From positions 2,835,001 through 2,899,000 of the forward strand of contig NZ_CP150096.1 in assembly GCF_038396765.1 (NCBI RefSeq): a stretch of DNA of 64,000 nucleotides, read 5' to 3'. The position numbers and the translations under genes were made by a program. This document shows, in pieces, positions 9,103 to 17,188 of the stretch. Every line of letters starts with the position of its first letter. Position 1 is the first letter of the stretch. The stretch is from Chitinophaga caseinilytica (GTDB lineage: Bacteria; Bacteroidota; Bacteroidia; Chitinophagales; Chitinophagaceae). The notes beneath the pieces are model-generated. The model saw nothing but the letters and a program-made list of their open reading frames with translations. It made no database searches and had not been told where the DNA came from.

Positions 9103-9636
9103 ATGACCTTACCTGCAGTTAATCTCAGAAGCCTCCTGTTCTTCGTAGCGGCGGCACTGTTAACCTCCTGTGCGGCGTCCAAGAAAGGGACTTCCCATGC
9201 TTATATGACCAAGCAGTACAAGGAGCTGAAGAAAGTTTTGAACGAAGCGGATGTTTCCATCCTGAACGACAGCCTGAAAATTATCTTCCCCAACAACGTG
9301 ATGTTCGCTACCAACTCCGACCAGTTGAAAGACGAAATCAAGCCCACTTTCGGCCGGTTTGCGGAAGTGCTGAACAAGTTCGACAAAACGAAGATCCTGG
9401 TGACGGGGTATACAGACAATACCGGCACCGACCAGATCAATAACGACCTGTCCGAAAAACGGGCCGTGAGCGGGAAAAACCAGCTCACCGCCAGCGGCGT
9501 TGCGGGCGACAGGCTCTTCACCTGGGGACTGGGATCGCGCCACCCCATCGCAACGAACGATTCGGAAGACGGACGGTCCAAAAACAGACGGATCGAATTC
9601 GTGATCCTTTACGACGTCAAACCTGAAAGTAAATAA
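9103..9636 (+). CDS. OmpA-family lipoprotein
   Basis: A 177-residue protein with a lipoprotein signal peptide ending in LTSC (lipobox, Cys at about residue 23). After a short linker comes an OmpA C-terminal peptidoglycan-binding domain (about 60-172): GYTDNTGTDQINNDLSEKRA and the SKNRRIEF motif, whose Asp and Arg bind diaminopimelate. It probably anchors the outer membrane to peptidoglycan. It lacks a beta-barrel. It is followed by a bidirectional terminator shared with the convergent pentapeptide gene. Confidence 0.9.
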   Translation: MTLPAVNLRSLLFFVAAALLTSCAASKKGTSHAYMTKQYKELKKVLNEADVSILNDSLKIIFPNNVMFATNSDQLKDEIKPTFGRFAEVLNKFDKTKILVTGYTDNTGTDQINNDLSEKRAVSGKNQLTASGVAGDRLFTWGLGSRHPIATNDSEDGRSKNRRIEFVILYDVKPESK

Positions 9637-9639
9637 ATG

Positions 9640-9669
9640 AAAAAGCAGTCCCGCGGGACTGCTTTTTTT
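9640..9669. terminator. Bidirectional terminator between the OmpA-like and pentapeptide genes
   Basis: A perfect palindrome (AAAAAGCAGTCCCG then CGGGACTGCTTTTT, 9640-9667) flanked by A and T runs, placed exactly between two convergent genes. Confidence 0.85.
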
Positions 9670-10237
9670 ATGAGATCTGAATATCGTATTTCCCCAACAA
9701 CCCCAGTACCCCCGGCACCGAGAACTTCGCTTTTTTGATTTTGTTCCGCTCCGGATCGATGAGGTAATGCTCTGCCGTGCGGAAGTCTGCCTGCTCCAAT
9801 ACCGTATTGCTGAAAACCGCGTTCAGCAGGTCGCAATGCGGGAATGCGGACCCCGTGAGATCGGCGTTCGTGAAATCAGTTTCGCGCAACTGGCAATGGG
9901 CGAACGTCGTTTTTTTGATTTTCAGGCCGAAGAAGGATGAACTGGTGAGCGTGCATCGCTCGAAAGTGAACGACAGGTTGAAGGAATTGCATTCGTCGAA
10001 CCGGAGGCCGAGGAGTTTGCAGTCCTGGAATTTCACGCCGCGCAGCGCCGTTCCCTTGAACTTCGCCAGGGTAAAGTTGCAGCCGGAAAAAGTGCAGTCG
10101 ATAAAAACGACGTTGACAAGCGGGCTTTCGGAAAAATCGCAGTTCCGGAAAGTACATGCCTCGTATTCGCCGGGCGAGAGTGGCTGCGCGCGATAGTCTT
10201 GCCGCTCGAAAGCCTGATCGTAAAATTCGGTTTCCAT
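9668..10237 (-). CDS. Pentapeptide-repeat protein
   Basis: A 189-residue protein built from A(D/N)LxF-type pentapeptide repeats: for example CTFRNCDFSES, CTFSGCNFTLAKFKGTALRG and CQLRETDFTNADLTGSAF. Such repeats fold into a right-handed quadrilateral beta helix. The size and spread of repeats are like Qnr/McbG-type proteins that mimic DNA and protect gyrase, but that function cannot be read from sequence. The C-terminal 30 residues (EHYLIDPERNKIKKAKFS) leave the repeat and resemble the capping tail seen in such proteins. It has no signal peptide. It is transcribed convergently with the OmpA-like gene. Confidence 0.88.
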   Translation of the reverse strand: METEFYDQAFERQDYRAQPLSPGEYEACTFRNCDFSESPLVNVVFIDCTFSGCNFTLAKFKGTALRGVKFQDCKLLGLRFDECNSFNLSFTFERCTLTSSSFFGLKIKKTTFAHCQLRETDFTNADLTGSAFPHCDLLNAVFSNTVLEQADFRTAEHYLIDPERNKIKKAKFSVPGVLGLLGKYDIQIS

Positions 10238-10392
10238 ATCCCTGAAAATTAATCATTTCCTCCAGATCTTGCTGCTGAATTCACTTGACTGCGCTTTTGG
10301 GGCCGACCAATGCTCCCCTTAATGACGTCAATTCTCCGTCAATTCCGGTGAAAAAACTATCACTCCACCTCCGATATTTACTGTTATTTAGG

Positions 10393-10410
10393 AATGCAAA
10401 CGATTGCATT
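10393..10410. promoter_or_regulatory. LacI/GalR-type operator upstream of the PL6-like lyase
   Basis: The 18-bp element AATGCAAACGATTGCATT has perfect 7-bp arms (AATGCAA/TTGCATT) around a CG-containing centre, the hallmark of LacI-family operators. It ends 27 bp before the ATG at 10438, where repressor binding would block initiation. No LacI-family gene is present in the window. Confidence 0.6.
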
Positions 10411-10437
10411 TATTCACGTTATTGAAAACTTCCACTT

Positions 10438-13400
10438 ATGAAAAGAATTTTACCCCTCGTCGTCCTGTTTTTATGGACGCACACGGCATTGCACGCTGCC
10501 ATCATCCGCGTGACGTCAATTTCCGCGCTGCAGTCCGCCATTAATGCCGCCGTCCCCGGCGACGTGATCGTGCTGGCTAACGGTGTGTACACCACTACCG
10601 GTACGATTACCGTCAACCGCCAGGGCACGGCGGCGCAGCCCATCATCATCGCGGCGGAAACCGTGGGCGGTGTGGAGATCAACGGTGCGGGCGGGTTCCA
10701 GGTATTGAGCCCGGCCCGTTACATTACCATCACCGGGTTTATATTCCGTCATGCGGCGGGAAAATCGTCGACCGCTCAGGGCACCGGCTTCGTCCGCCTC
10801 ATGCATAACGTGTACGAGACGCCCGGTGAAGGCGACAACCTGAACATCCAGGGGAACGATCATGAGCTGTCGTACTGCACGTTCCGCAACAAGCGCGGCC
10901 TGGGCCAGTACGTTTCGATCCACGGTTCGGGCAACGGCGGCAGCCAGGTGGCGCAACGGATCTGGGTGCACCACAACTATTTCTACAAGCAGTATCCCGG
11001 CGGCGGGAACGGCTCCGAAACCATCCAGTTCGGATTGAGCGGCTACAGCCTTTCTTCGAGCCACAGCGTGGTGGAATACAATCTTTTCGAAGAATGCGAC
11101 GGGGAGAACGAAGGTATTTCGGTGAAGGCGTCGCACGTAACGTTGCGCTACAATACCATCCGCAACAATCCCGCGCAGTTTACGCTTCGGCATGGGAATT
11201 TCTGCCAGGTGTACGGCAATTATTTCATCAAAACGCCGGGCATCCGCATTTTCGGGGATGATCACACCATCCATTCCAATTATTTCGACAGCTGCAGCAT
11301 CGCCATCAATATCGGGAATGGCAGCGCGGAAGTATCAGAAGGCGGGGCGCTCACCTCGCACGACCGGCCAGACCGGGTATTGATCGCATTCAATACGCTC
11401 AACGGCAACGCGCAGAATATCCGCCAGGCCGCGCGCACGGATGGTTTGGGATCCACCTACATCACCGGCGCCTACAACATCATTCAGAACAGTACGTACG
11501 ATGCGTTGCAGATCGCCGGGCCCAGTACGGGCTCGGTTTGGCGGGGCAACATCCTGCATAATGTGCCGGCCGGTATTTTCCCGGATACTTCTTATACCAA
11601 TGAAAATCCGCTGCTGGAGCGGGATGAGAACGGCATCTGGCACCTGGCGCAGAACAGTCCTGCCATCGGGAAGGGCGGCGCCGGATATCCGCTGGTGACG
11701 GTAGATTTGGATGGTCAGCCCCGCACATCGCCCATGGACGCGGGTGCCGATCAGTTTTCCATAGCGCCGGTGAAAGCCATTCCGCTGGATAGTACCATGG
11801 TCGGCTATCTCGCCGGCGGCGACGGACCTCGCGCCGGCATTACCGCTCCTGCGAACGGTGCGCTGATCAAAGCCGGCGATACTGTTTCCATACAGGCGAC
11901 CGCGATTTCATTTTCCGATACGATCGCAAGGGTTGAATTTTATGTGGATGGGGTGAAGGTAGGGGAGGATTCATCGGCCCCTTATGCATTCGCCTGGACG
12001 GCAGTTTATGGTCAACACAGCATTTCGGTGAAGGCATTCGACCGGAAAGGCCGTGAGTCCGCGACTGCGCAATCCCAGGTGACCGTAAACCCTCGCGGCA
12101 CCGATGTTTCACTGACTTCACCGGTGGCAGGAACGGTTTTCGTTTCGCCGGTATTCATCCAGTTGTCGGCAACAGCTTCCGACAGCCTGGGCGGCATCGT
12201 GGCCGTGTCTTTCTACGCAGATACGGCGCTGATCGGAACAGACAGCACGGCGCCCTACGCTTTGCGTTGGTACGGCCCGGCCGCGGGCAATTATTCCGTG
12301 ACGGCGAAAGCCCTCAACGCATCGGGCCAAACGGCCATCTCCGGCGCATCCGCCATCAAGGTCAGGATCGGCAATATCGATATTACCGACAACGGCGGAA
12401 CGATCTCCGGTCAATACCCGAACCCTTCCAAACCCACCGAAGACCTGCCTTCGCTCATCGACAACAACCCCGGCACCAAATACTACCGCAGCGGCCGCAC
12501 GGCGCTCTGGGTACAATACAAATCGACAGAGCCCGCCATCGTTGTGCGTTACACGATCACTTCGGGGAACGACCGTCCCGCCCGCGATCCCCGCGACTGG
12601 GCACTCCTCGGCTCCGTCGATTCCCTCAGCTGGGATACGCTCGACGTGCGTGCCGGCGAAACGTTCTCCGGCCGCGGACAGCTGCGCTCCTTCGATGTTG
12701 CGGGCAATACGAAAGCTTATGTCTACTATCGTTTCAACATGACGGCAAATAACGGTGAAGGCAACACGCAGTTCGCGGAGTGGGAACTGTTTGAACGGCG
12801 GATGCAGTCCATCGTATTCGACAGCATCGGTGAGCGCCGTTACGGAACTGCGCCGTTGCAGCTGGTGGCCGAATCTACGGTCGGGCTGCCGGTCACCTTC
12901 TCGGTGGTGGAAGGGCCCGCGGTGCTGGAGGGTTCGCAACTCACTTTCACGGGGCCTGGAACGGTGACGGTGAAAGCCTCCGCCGCCGGGACCGACAACT
13001 ATTTCCCGGCAGATACCGTGCAGACGTTTACCGTTCTCAAAGGCATCCAAACCATCCAGTTCCCGCCGGTTGCTCCCCGCCTGAAATATGAGACCATTCA
13101 GTTGCAGGCCTCCAGCTCCATCGGATTGCCGGTGCGTTTTGCGCTGGTCGACGGCGGTGGGATCCTGAACGGAAATTCGCTGAAACTTACGACCACGGGG
13201 ATCGTGACGGTGCGCGCGCTGGCAGACAGTACCGCGCTGTATGAATCTGCGTCTGCGGAGCAGGGGATTCTCGTATTGGGGATCGGTTTGATCGCAGACC
13301 CCATCGGCATCACGATCTTCCCCAACCCCACGCGCGGCCCCATCACCGTGAAGCTGGACAACAAAAAGAACCGTGGATATGTGTTCCAGGTCATCGACCG

Positions 13401-13551
13401 GATGGGCAACCAGGTGGCCAGAACGGTGATCCCCCAGGGCCAGGGCGCCACGCAGGTGCAGTTCGACCTTTCTTCACAGATCGATGGTATCTATTTCCTG
13501 CATGTGTCTGACGGTGTCGTGAAAACCGTTCGCGCGATCATGAAGTATTGA
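10438..13551 (+). CDS. Secreted PL6-like polysaccharide lyase with Ig-like, discoidin-like and T9SS sorting domains
   Basis: A 1037-residue protein with a Sec signal peptide (residues 1-20). Residues about 22-440 form a right-handed beta helix of the PL6/chondroitinase-B type: INAAVPGDVIVLANGVYT, the ISVKASHVTLRYNTI rung with the candidate catalytic Lys, and FTLRHGNFCQVYGNYF with the candidate Arg. It is followed by two Ig-like modules (about 455-640, each with VEFYVDGVKVGEDS-type strands), a discoidin-like carbohydrate-binding region (about 650-785), two short MBG/cadherin-like repeats and a C-terminal T9SS type A sorting domain (IFPNPTRGPITVKL to the end). The substrate is probably alginate or another uronate polysaccharide, an inference from the family. 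A LacI-type operator precedes it. Confidence 0.85.
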   Translation: MKRILPLVVLFLWTHTALHAAIIRVTSISALQSAINAAVPGDVIVLANGVYTTTGTITVNRQGTAAQPIIIAAETVGGVEINGAGGFQVLSPARYITITGFIFRHAAGKSSTAQGTGFVRLMHNVYETPGEGDNLNIQGNDHELSYCTFRNKRGLGQYVSIHGSGNGGSQVAQRIWVHHNYFYKQYPGGGNGSETIQFGLSGYSLSSSHSVVEYNLFEECDGENEGISVKASHVTLRYNTIRNNPAQFTLRHGNFCQVYGNYFIKTPGIRIFGDDHTIHSNYFDSCSIAINIGNGSAEVSEGGALTSHDRPDRVLIAFNTLNGNAQNIRQAARTDGLGSTYITGAYNIIQNSTYDALQIAGPSTGSVWRGNILHNVPAGIFPDTSYTNENPLLERDENGIWHLAQNSPAIGKGGAGYPLVTVDLDGQPRTSPMDAGADQFSIAPVKAIPLDSTMVGYLAGGDGPRAGITAPANGALIKAGDTVSIQATAISFSDTIARVEFYVDGVKVGEDSSAPYAFAWTAVYGQHSISVKAFDRKGRESATAQSQVTVNPRGTDVSLTSPVAGTVFVSPVFIQLSATASDSLGGIVAVSFYADTALIGTDSTAPYALRWYGPAAGNYSVTAKALNASGQTAISGASAIKVRIGNIDITDNGGTISGQYPNPSKPTEDLPSLIDNNPGTKYYRSGRTALWVQYKSTEPAIVVRYTITSGNDRPARDPRDWALLGSVDSLSWDTLDVRAGETFSGRGQLRSFDVAGNTKAYVYYRFNMTANNGEGNTQFAEWELFERRMQSIVFDSIGERRYGTAPLQLVAESTVGLPVTFSVVEGPAVLEGSQLTFTGPGTVTVKASAAGTDNYFPADTVQTFTVLKGIQTIQFPPVAPRLKYETIQLQASSSIGLPVRFALVDGGGILNGNSLKLTTTGIVTVRALADSTALYESASAEQGILVLGIGLIADPIGITIFPNPTRGPITVKLDNKKNRGYVFQVIDRMGNQVARTVIPQGQGATQVQFDLSSQIDGIYFLHVSDGVVKTVRAIMKY

Positions 13552-13570
13552 TGCGAGGATCGATTGAATG

Positions 13571-13605
13571 CAGTAAAGGCGGCTCTTTCCGGGCCGCCTT
13601 TACTG
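13571..13605. terminator. Bidirectional terminator
   Basis: A 13-bp perfect stem (CAGTAAAGGCGGC at 13571-13583, GCCGCCTTTACTG at 13593-13605) between the convergent lyase and SnoaL/ABM genes. Confidence 0.8.
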
Positions 13606-13617
13606 TTTTGGATGAGG

Positions 13618-14487
13618 TTATTCTTCGGTGTTTGCTATCGGTTCGAAAACGCCCCTTTCCATCCTGATCTTCAGTTTTTGCATGAAAGCGGCCGGATCGA
13701 AGCCTTCTTTCCGATAAGCTTGCTGAACGGCGGTTTTAGCGGCCTGCAGGGCTTCCGCGTTCTTCCACCGCGCGGTGGTGATGCAGATGAAATCCCCATT
13801 TTCGGCCGTGTGGCCGAGCAGTTCATCTTCCAGGAATCCCGGCAGGGTTTTGATGAAATCCCGGTTGATGCGGACGCGCTCCAGGAACGCCTTTTTCGCT
13901 GCTGCGGGCACGGTAAACTGGTCGACGAAGCGCACTTCCCCCGGCTGGTTTTTCGCCCGGATCTGCGATTCATCGGCGGGCAGTTGCCGGAGCTGCTGCA
14001 GGAATCCCAACCGGTCGTTGAACAAAAATCCGTCTATGACTTTTTCATGTTTGAGCGTGAAAATAGCGATGGCATTGTGGGTGATGTGGAGACCGGTGGC
14101 GGAAATGTGCTGAAAATCGCCCGCATGCGTGCCTTTCCATTGCCATTTCACCATCACTTTATCACCCTCCGCGATAAATTCCAGCAGTTGCCACCGGATG
14201 TCGGGGAAGGAGCGGATAAGCCCTAGGATGGAGGCTTCGAAGGCTGCCGGGCCTTTCAGCCCGGAGGGACCGGTATATTCGTTCGCCACATATTTCGGCA
14301 TGTCGGCAAAATGCCGCTCGTTGATCACCTGCTCAAAGAGCTGGCGTACCACCTCTTTGTTGTGTTGTGCGGTACTGGTATCGGTTTGTTCGATGGCGGG
14401 GGAGAGGAAATGTTGTGCGGGAGCGGATTCCGGGCTGAGGGAAACCGATAGGGCCAGGCTGGCTGCGGAAAGTATGGTAGTCATCAT
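13618..14487 (-). CDS. SnoaL-like / antibiotic-biosynthesis-monooxygenase-like fusion protein
   Basis: A 289-residue protein with a hydrophobic N-terminus (possible signal peptide, residues 1-25). Residues about 40-165 match the SnoaL-like ester-cyclase fold (NKEVVRQLFEQVINERHFAD and KWQWKGTHAGDFQHISATG). Residues about 180-280 resemble a dimeric alpha-beta barrel of the ABM type (GFLEDELLGHTAENGDFICI and a W-x-N-A-E-A motif). Both folds bind small hydrophobic molecules; the reaction is unknown. It is transcribed in the same direction as, and just downstream of, the AraC regulator gene, separated by about 60 bp. Confidence 0.75.
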   Translation of the reverse strand: MMTTILSAASLALSVSLSPESAPAQHFLSPAIEQTDTSTAQHNKEVVRQLFEQVINERHFADMPKYVANEYTGPSGLKGPAAFEASILGLIRSFPDIRWQLLEFIAEGDKVMVKWQWKGTHAGDFQHISATGLHITHNAIAIFTLKHEKVIDGFLFNDRLGFLQQLRQLPADESQIRAKNQPGEVRFVDQFTVPAAAKKAFLERVRINRDFIKTLPGFLEDELLGHTAENGDFICITTARWKNAEALQAAKTAVQQAYRKEGFDPAAFMQKLKIRMERGVFEPIANTEE

Positions 14488-14547
14488 CTTAGATTTTTTA
14501 CAAAACTACCTGCAGTGCTGCGGAAGAAATTGTAAAAAATCATTGAT

Positions 14548-15321
14548 TTACCAGCCGCGGGCGGCGCTGAAATACGCTTTCGGGGTTTGACCGGTGAACT
14601 GCCTGAAATCGCGTATAAAGTGCGACTGATCGAAGTACCCCGCTTCGTAGGCGGCCTGTGTGAGCGATTCGGTGTCGTGGTAGCGCCCGACGAGGGTATT
14701 CAGCCGTACGAGCGCCGCGTATTGCTTCGGCGTAGCGCCCATCCGGGCGCGGAACCGTTTCTCCAGCGGGTCTTGACTGATGTGCAGGGCTTCCGCCAGC
14801 GATTTGATGCGCAGGTTGCCGTTTTGCCGTTTGATAAGGGAAGCCGCTTCCAGTACCAATCCGTCTTGCGGGATTTGGGTCAGTTGGCGGAGGAGGAACG
14901 TTTCCAGCAGAAAAAGCCGCTGCGGATGCCCGGGGGCTTCGGCCAGCCGTTCCAGCAATGCATGTATTTCGGTGGAAGGGAATATATCCTGCGTATCCAC
15001 GCTCAACCCGAACAGCTCGTGCGCCGGCAGCCGGGTAAATGCATGGATGGCGCCTTCGCGGCAAACAGCCAGGAGGTTGGATGTTCCTTTTTCGTACCGG
15101 AAACCCCGCGCGTTCTTCCGCAAACCGCTGATAACGGAGCCTGGCAACACTTCTGATTTGCTGTCCGATTCCTGCACGATCCGGCCGCCGAACCGGAACG
15201 AAAGCACCAGCGAAGTGCCGGGGATCGTTTGGTTGAGGATGTCCGCATCGCTTTCGATCAGGAGGTACTCGCTGATGAAGGGCGCAAGCGGGGCGGAAGG
15301 CTGGAATTTCCGGATGGTCAT
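14548..15321 (-). CDS. AraC-family transcriptional regulator
   Basis: A 257-residue regulator. The N-terminal 130 residues form a beta-rich sensor domain of the DUF6597 type (FISEYLLIESDADILNQTIP). The C-terminal AraC HTH (about 155-252) has two helix-turn-helix units, the second with the signature EAGYFDQSHFIRDFRQFTG and the terminal PKAYF. It is a likely regulator of the neighbouring SnoaL/ABM gene. A near-consensus -7 box (TAATTTTA) lies four bases before the ATG on the minus strand. Confidence 0.88.
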   Translation of the reverse strand: MTIRKFQPSAPLAPFISEYLLIESDADILNQTIPGTSLVLSFRFGGRIVQESDSKSEVLPGSVISGLRKNARGFRYEKGTSNLLAVCREGAIHAFTRLPAHELFGLSVDTQDIFPSTEIHALLERLAEAPGHPQRLFLLETFLLRQLTQIPQDGLVLEAASLIKRQNGNLRIKSLAEALHISQDPLEKRFRARMGATPKQYAALVRLNTLVGRYHDTESLTQAAYEAGYFDQSHFIRDFRQFTGQTPKAYFSAARGW

Positions 15322-15353
15322 GCCTTAAAATTACGGAATCCGGACGGTTAAAA

Positions 15354-15388
15354 ACAGCGCGACCGTACGAGCATAGCCGTACGGTCGC
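15354..15388 (-). terminator. Terminator of the LytS-type kinase gene
   Basis: An 11-bp stem (GCGACCGTACG at 15359-15369, CGTACGGTCGC at 15378-15388) followed on the minus strand by GCTGTTTTT, 26 bp after the kinase stop codon. Confidence 0.7.
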
Positions 15389-15413
15389 CGAAAGCAGGAT
15401 GTCCGGTTACGTG

Positions 15414-16253
15414 TTAGGGTTGAATGGGGATATCAAACATGAACTGTAGACCGCCGCCGGAATTGCGTTCTACCTGCAGCGGGGTGTTATAGAGTTTCTC
15501 CAGCCTTAGGGCGGTGTTGCGGAGCCCTACGCCGGAGCCGAGCATGATTTGATCGAGCGGGCCGCAGAAGCCGGCGCCGGTGTCGCTGACGGTGCAGCGC
15601 AGTTTGTTGTTGTGCCGGGCACAGCGGATGGTGATGGCGCCGCCGTCGATGCACGGGCCGATCCCGTGTTTTACGGCGTTTTCCACCAGCGGTTGCAGTA
15701 ACATCGGGGGGATGCGCATCCCTTGCACCGATGGAGCCGCGTCTATTTCAACATGGAGACGGGAGGAGAAGCGGTGTTGTTCGATCTGGAGGTAGTCGCG
15801 TAGGAAGGAAAGCTCCTGGCCCAGGGGCACCAGGTCTGTCCGGGTGGAGTTCAGCGCATACCGGAACGTATCCGCCAGTTGCGCGATGAGCTCCCTGGCG
15901 GCTTCCTGTTCGGCAGGCAGGCTGGCGTTCACCCGGTTGAGGGCGTTGAAGAGAAAATGAGGCTGTATCTGCGCTTTCAGGGCCTGTAATTCCGCCTGCA
16001 AAGCCTGTTCCTGCAATAAGCGGACTTCCGCTTCCCGGTCGGGGATCCCGGCCACAGTCCGATTTTCACCCGGCATGCGGAGCAGCAGGACGGTGATGGT
16101 CACGGCTGCCAGTGCGAGCACGGCTGCGAGCCCGCCGGATGCGCCGCTTTGGTGAACAGTGAAGGCCAGCAATAGCAGCGAAGCCGCGAGCAGTCCGGCG
16201 ATCATGGTTTGTACAAGAAGGGGGGCTTTCTTTTCTACAAGCAACATGGTCAT
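15414..16253 (-). CDS. LytS/YehU-type sensor histidine kinase
   Basis: A 279-residue kinase with two closely spaced membrane segments (about 12-32 and 40-60), no extracellular sensor domain, and then a short coiled coil. The phosphoacceptor His lies in QIQPHFLFNALNRVNA (about residues 95-110), and the HATPase domain has the N box PLVENAVKHGIG and the G box VSDTGAGFCG. Such kinases normally signal to LytTR regulators, but the gene upstream on the same strand encodes a NarL/LuxR-type regulator, 121 bp away. A TAGTTTTG -7 box on the minus strand (16264-16271) suggests it has its own promoter. Confidence 0.88.
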   Translation of the reverse strand: MTMLLVEKKAPLLVQTMIAGLLAASLLLLAFTVHQSGASGGLAAVLALAAVTITVLLLRMPGENRTVAGIPDREAEVRLLQEQALQAELQALKAQIQPHFLFNALNRVNASLPAEQEAARELIAQLADTFRYALNSTRTDLVPLGQELSFLRDYLQIEQHRFSSRLHVEIDAAPSVQGMRIPPMLLQPLVENAVKHGIGPCIDGGAITIRCARHNNKLRCTVSDTGAGFCGPLDQIMLGSGVGLRNTALRLEKLYNTPLQVERNSGGGLQFMFDIPIQP

Positions 16254-16374
16254 GAAGTTTCCTCAAAACTACCTGACAACGCAAACGGATTTTTCCGATG
16301 TATTACTCGTATTTGAAACTGAGTAATTTTACTTACCCGGAATGGAGGCGGAAAACCGGGAATGGGAAGGTGTA

Positions 16375-17013
16375 TTAGCTGGCGAGCCCCAGTTCCATGG
16401 CTTTTCTTACCAGGGCGGCGGTATTTTTCACGTCCAGCTTCTGCATGAGGTTGTAGCGATGGTTTTCTATGGTGCGCACGCTGAGCGACAGCTTGTCGGC
16501 GATGTCCTGGTTGCTGCTTCCCTGGGCGATGAACCCCAGTATCTCTTTTTCGCGCCGGGTGAGGGAAGGGGCGTAGCGGCTCGGTTTCCGCTGGATGATC
16601 TGCTGGAACATCTGGTCTTTCAATTCCCCATGCACATACTGATCGCCTGCATGCACGGCATCGATCGCTTCGCGGATCTCGCGGCTGCCGGCCGTTTTGA
16701 GCAGGTATCCCGCCGCACCGTTCTGAAATGCGGTACGGATGGTATGCTTATCTTCCACATTCGTGAAAATGATGACCCGCGTGTCCGGATAATCGGCCGA
16801 AACCCGCCGGCACAGCGCCAACCCGTCTTGCCCCGGCAACTGGATGTCGAGGAAAAGGATGTTGGGCGCGGCAGCCTGCAAACCGTCCAGCAACTGGTCG
16901 CCGTTTTGCCAGGCGCCAGACACGGTAACGTCCGGGAAACCCTGCAAAATCATTTGTAAACCATTGAGAATGGCGGGATGATCGTCTACCAGTGCGATAG
17001 TAATGCGGTCCAT
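16375..17013 (-). CDS. NarL/LuxR-family response regulator
   Basis: A 212-residue regulator with a receiver domain (1-120): acidic pocket VDDHPA at 9-14, phosphorylated Asp at 56 in LFLDIQLPG, and the conserved Lys in YLLKTAG. The C-terminal LuxR HTH (about 148-210) has LTRREKEILGFIAQGSSNQ and SVRTIENHRYNLMQKL. It probably works with the LytS-type kinase encoded downstream. The targets are unknown. Confidence 0.92.
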   Translation of the reverse strand: MDRITIALVDDHPAILNGLQMILQGFPDVTVSGAWQNGDQLLDGLQAAAPNILFLDIQLPGQDGLALCRRVSADYPDTRVIIFTNVEDKHTIRTAFQNGAAGYLLKTAGSREIREAIDAVHAGDQYVHGELKDQMFQQIIQRKPSRYAPSLTRREKEILGFIAQGSSNQDIADKLSLSVRTIENHRYNLMQKLDVKNTAALVRKAMELGLAS

Positions 17014-17188
17014 GAGAATCGGTTAGATATGTAATATTAATGGTTTCCCGGGAGATATGAAAGAATTCCCCGCTTACAGCTGTTCTGGCATCAAATATGC
17101 ATTACCATCCTATATGTTAAACCTGTTGTAACGCGTAAACCCAGACGCATTTACAACGTCTAATTAACAAGAACTAAAACCAGCATGT

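Noticed and set aside
13571..13605. Inverted repeat considered as a possible operator
   Set aside because: It lies between two convergent stop codons, where a terminator is expected.
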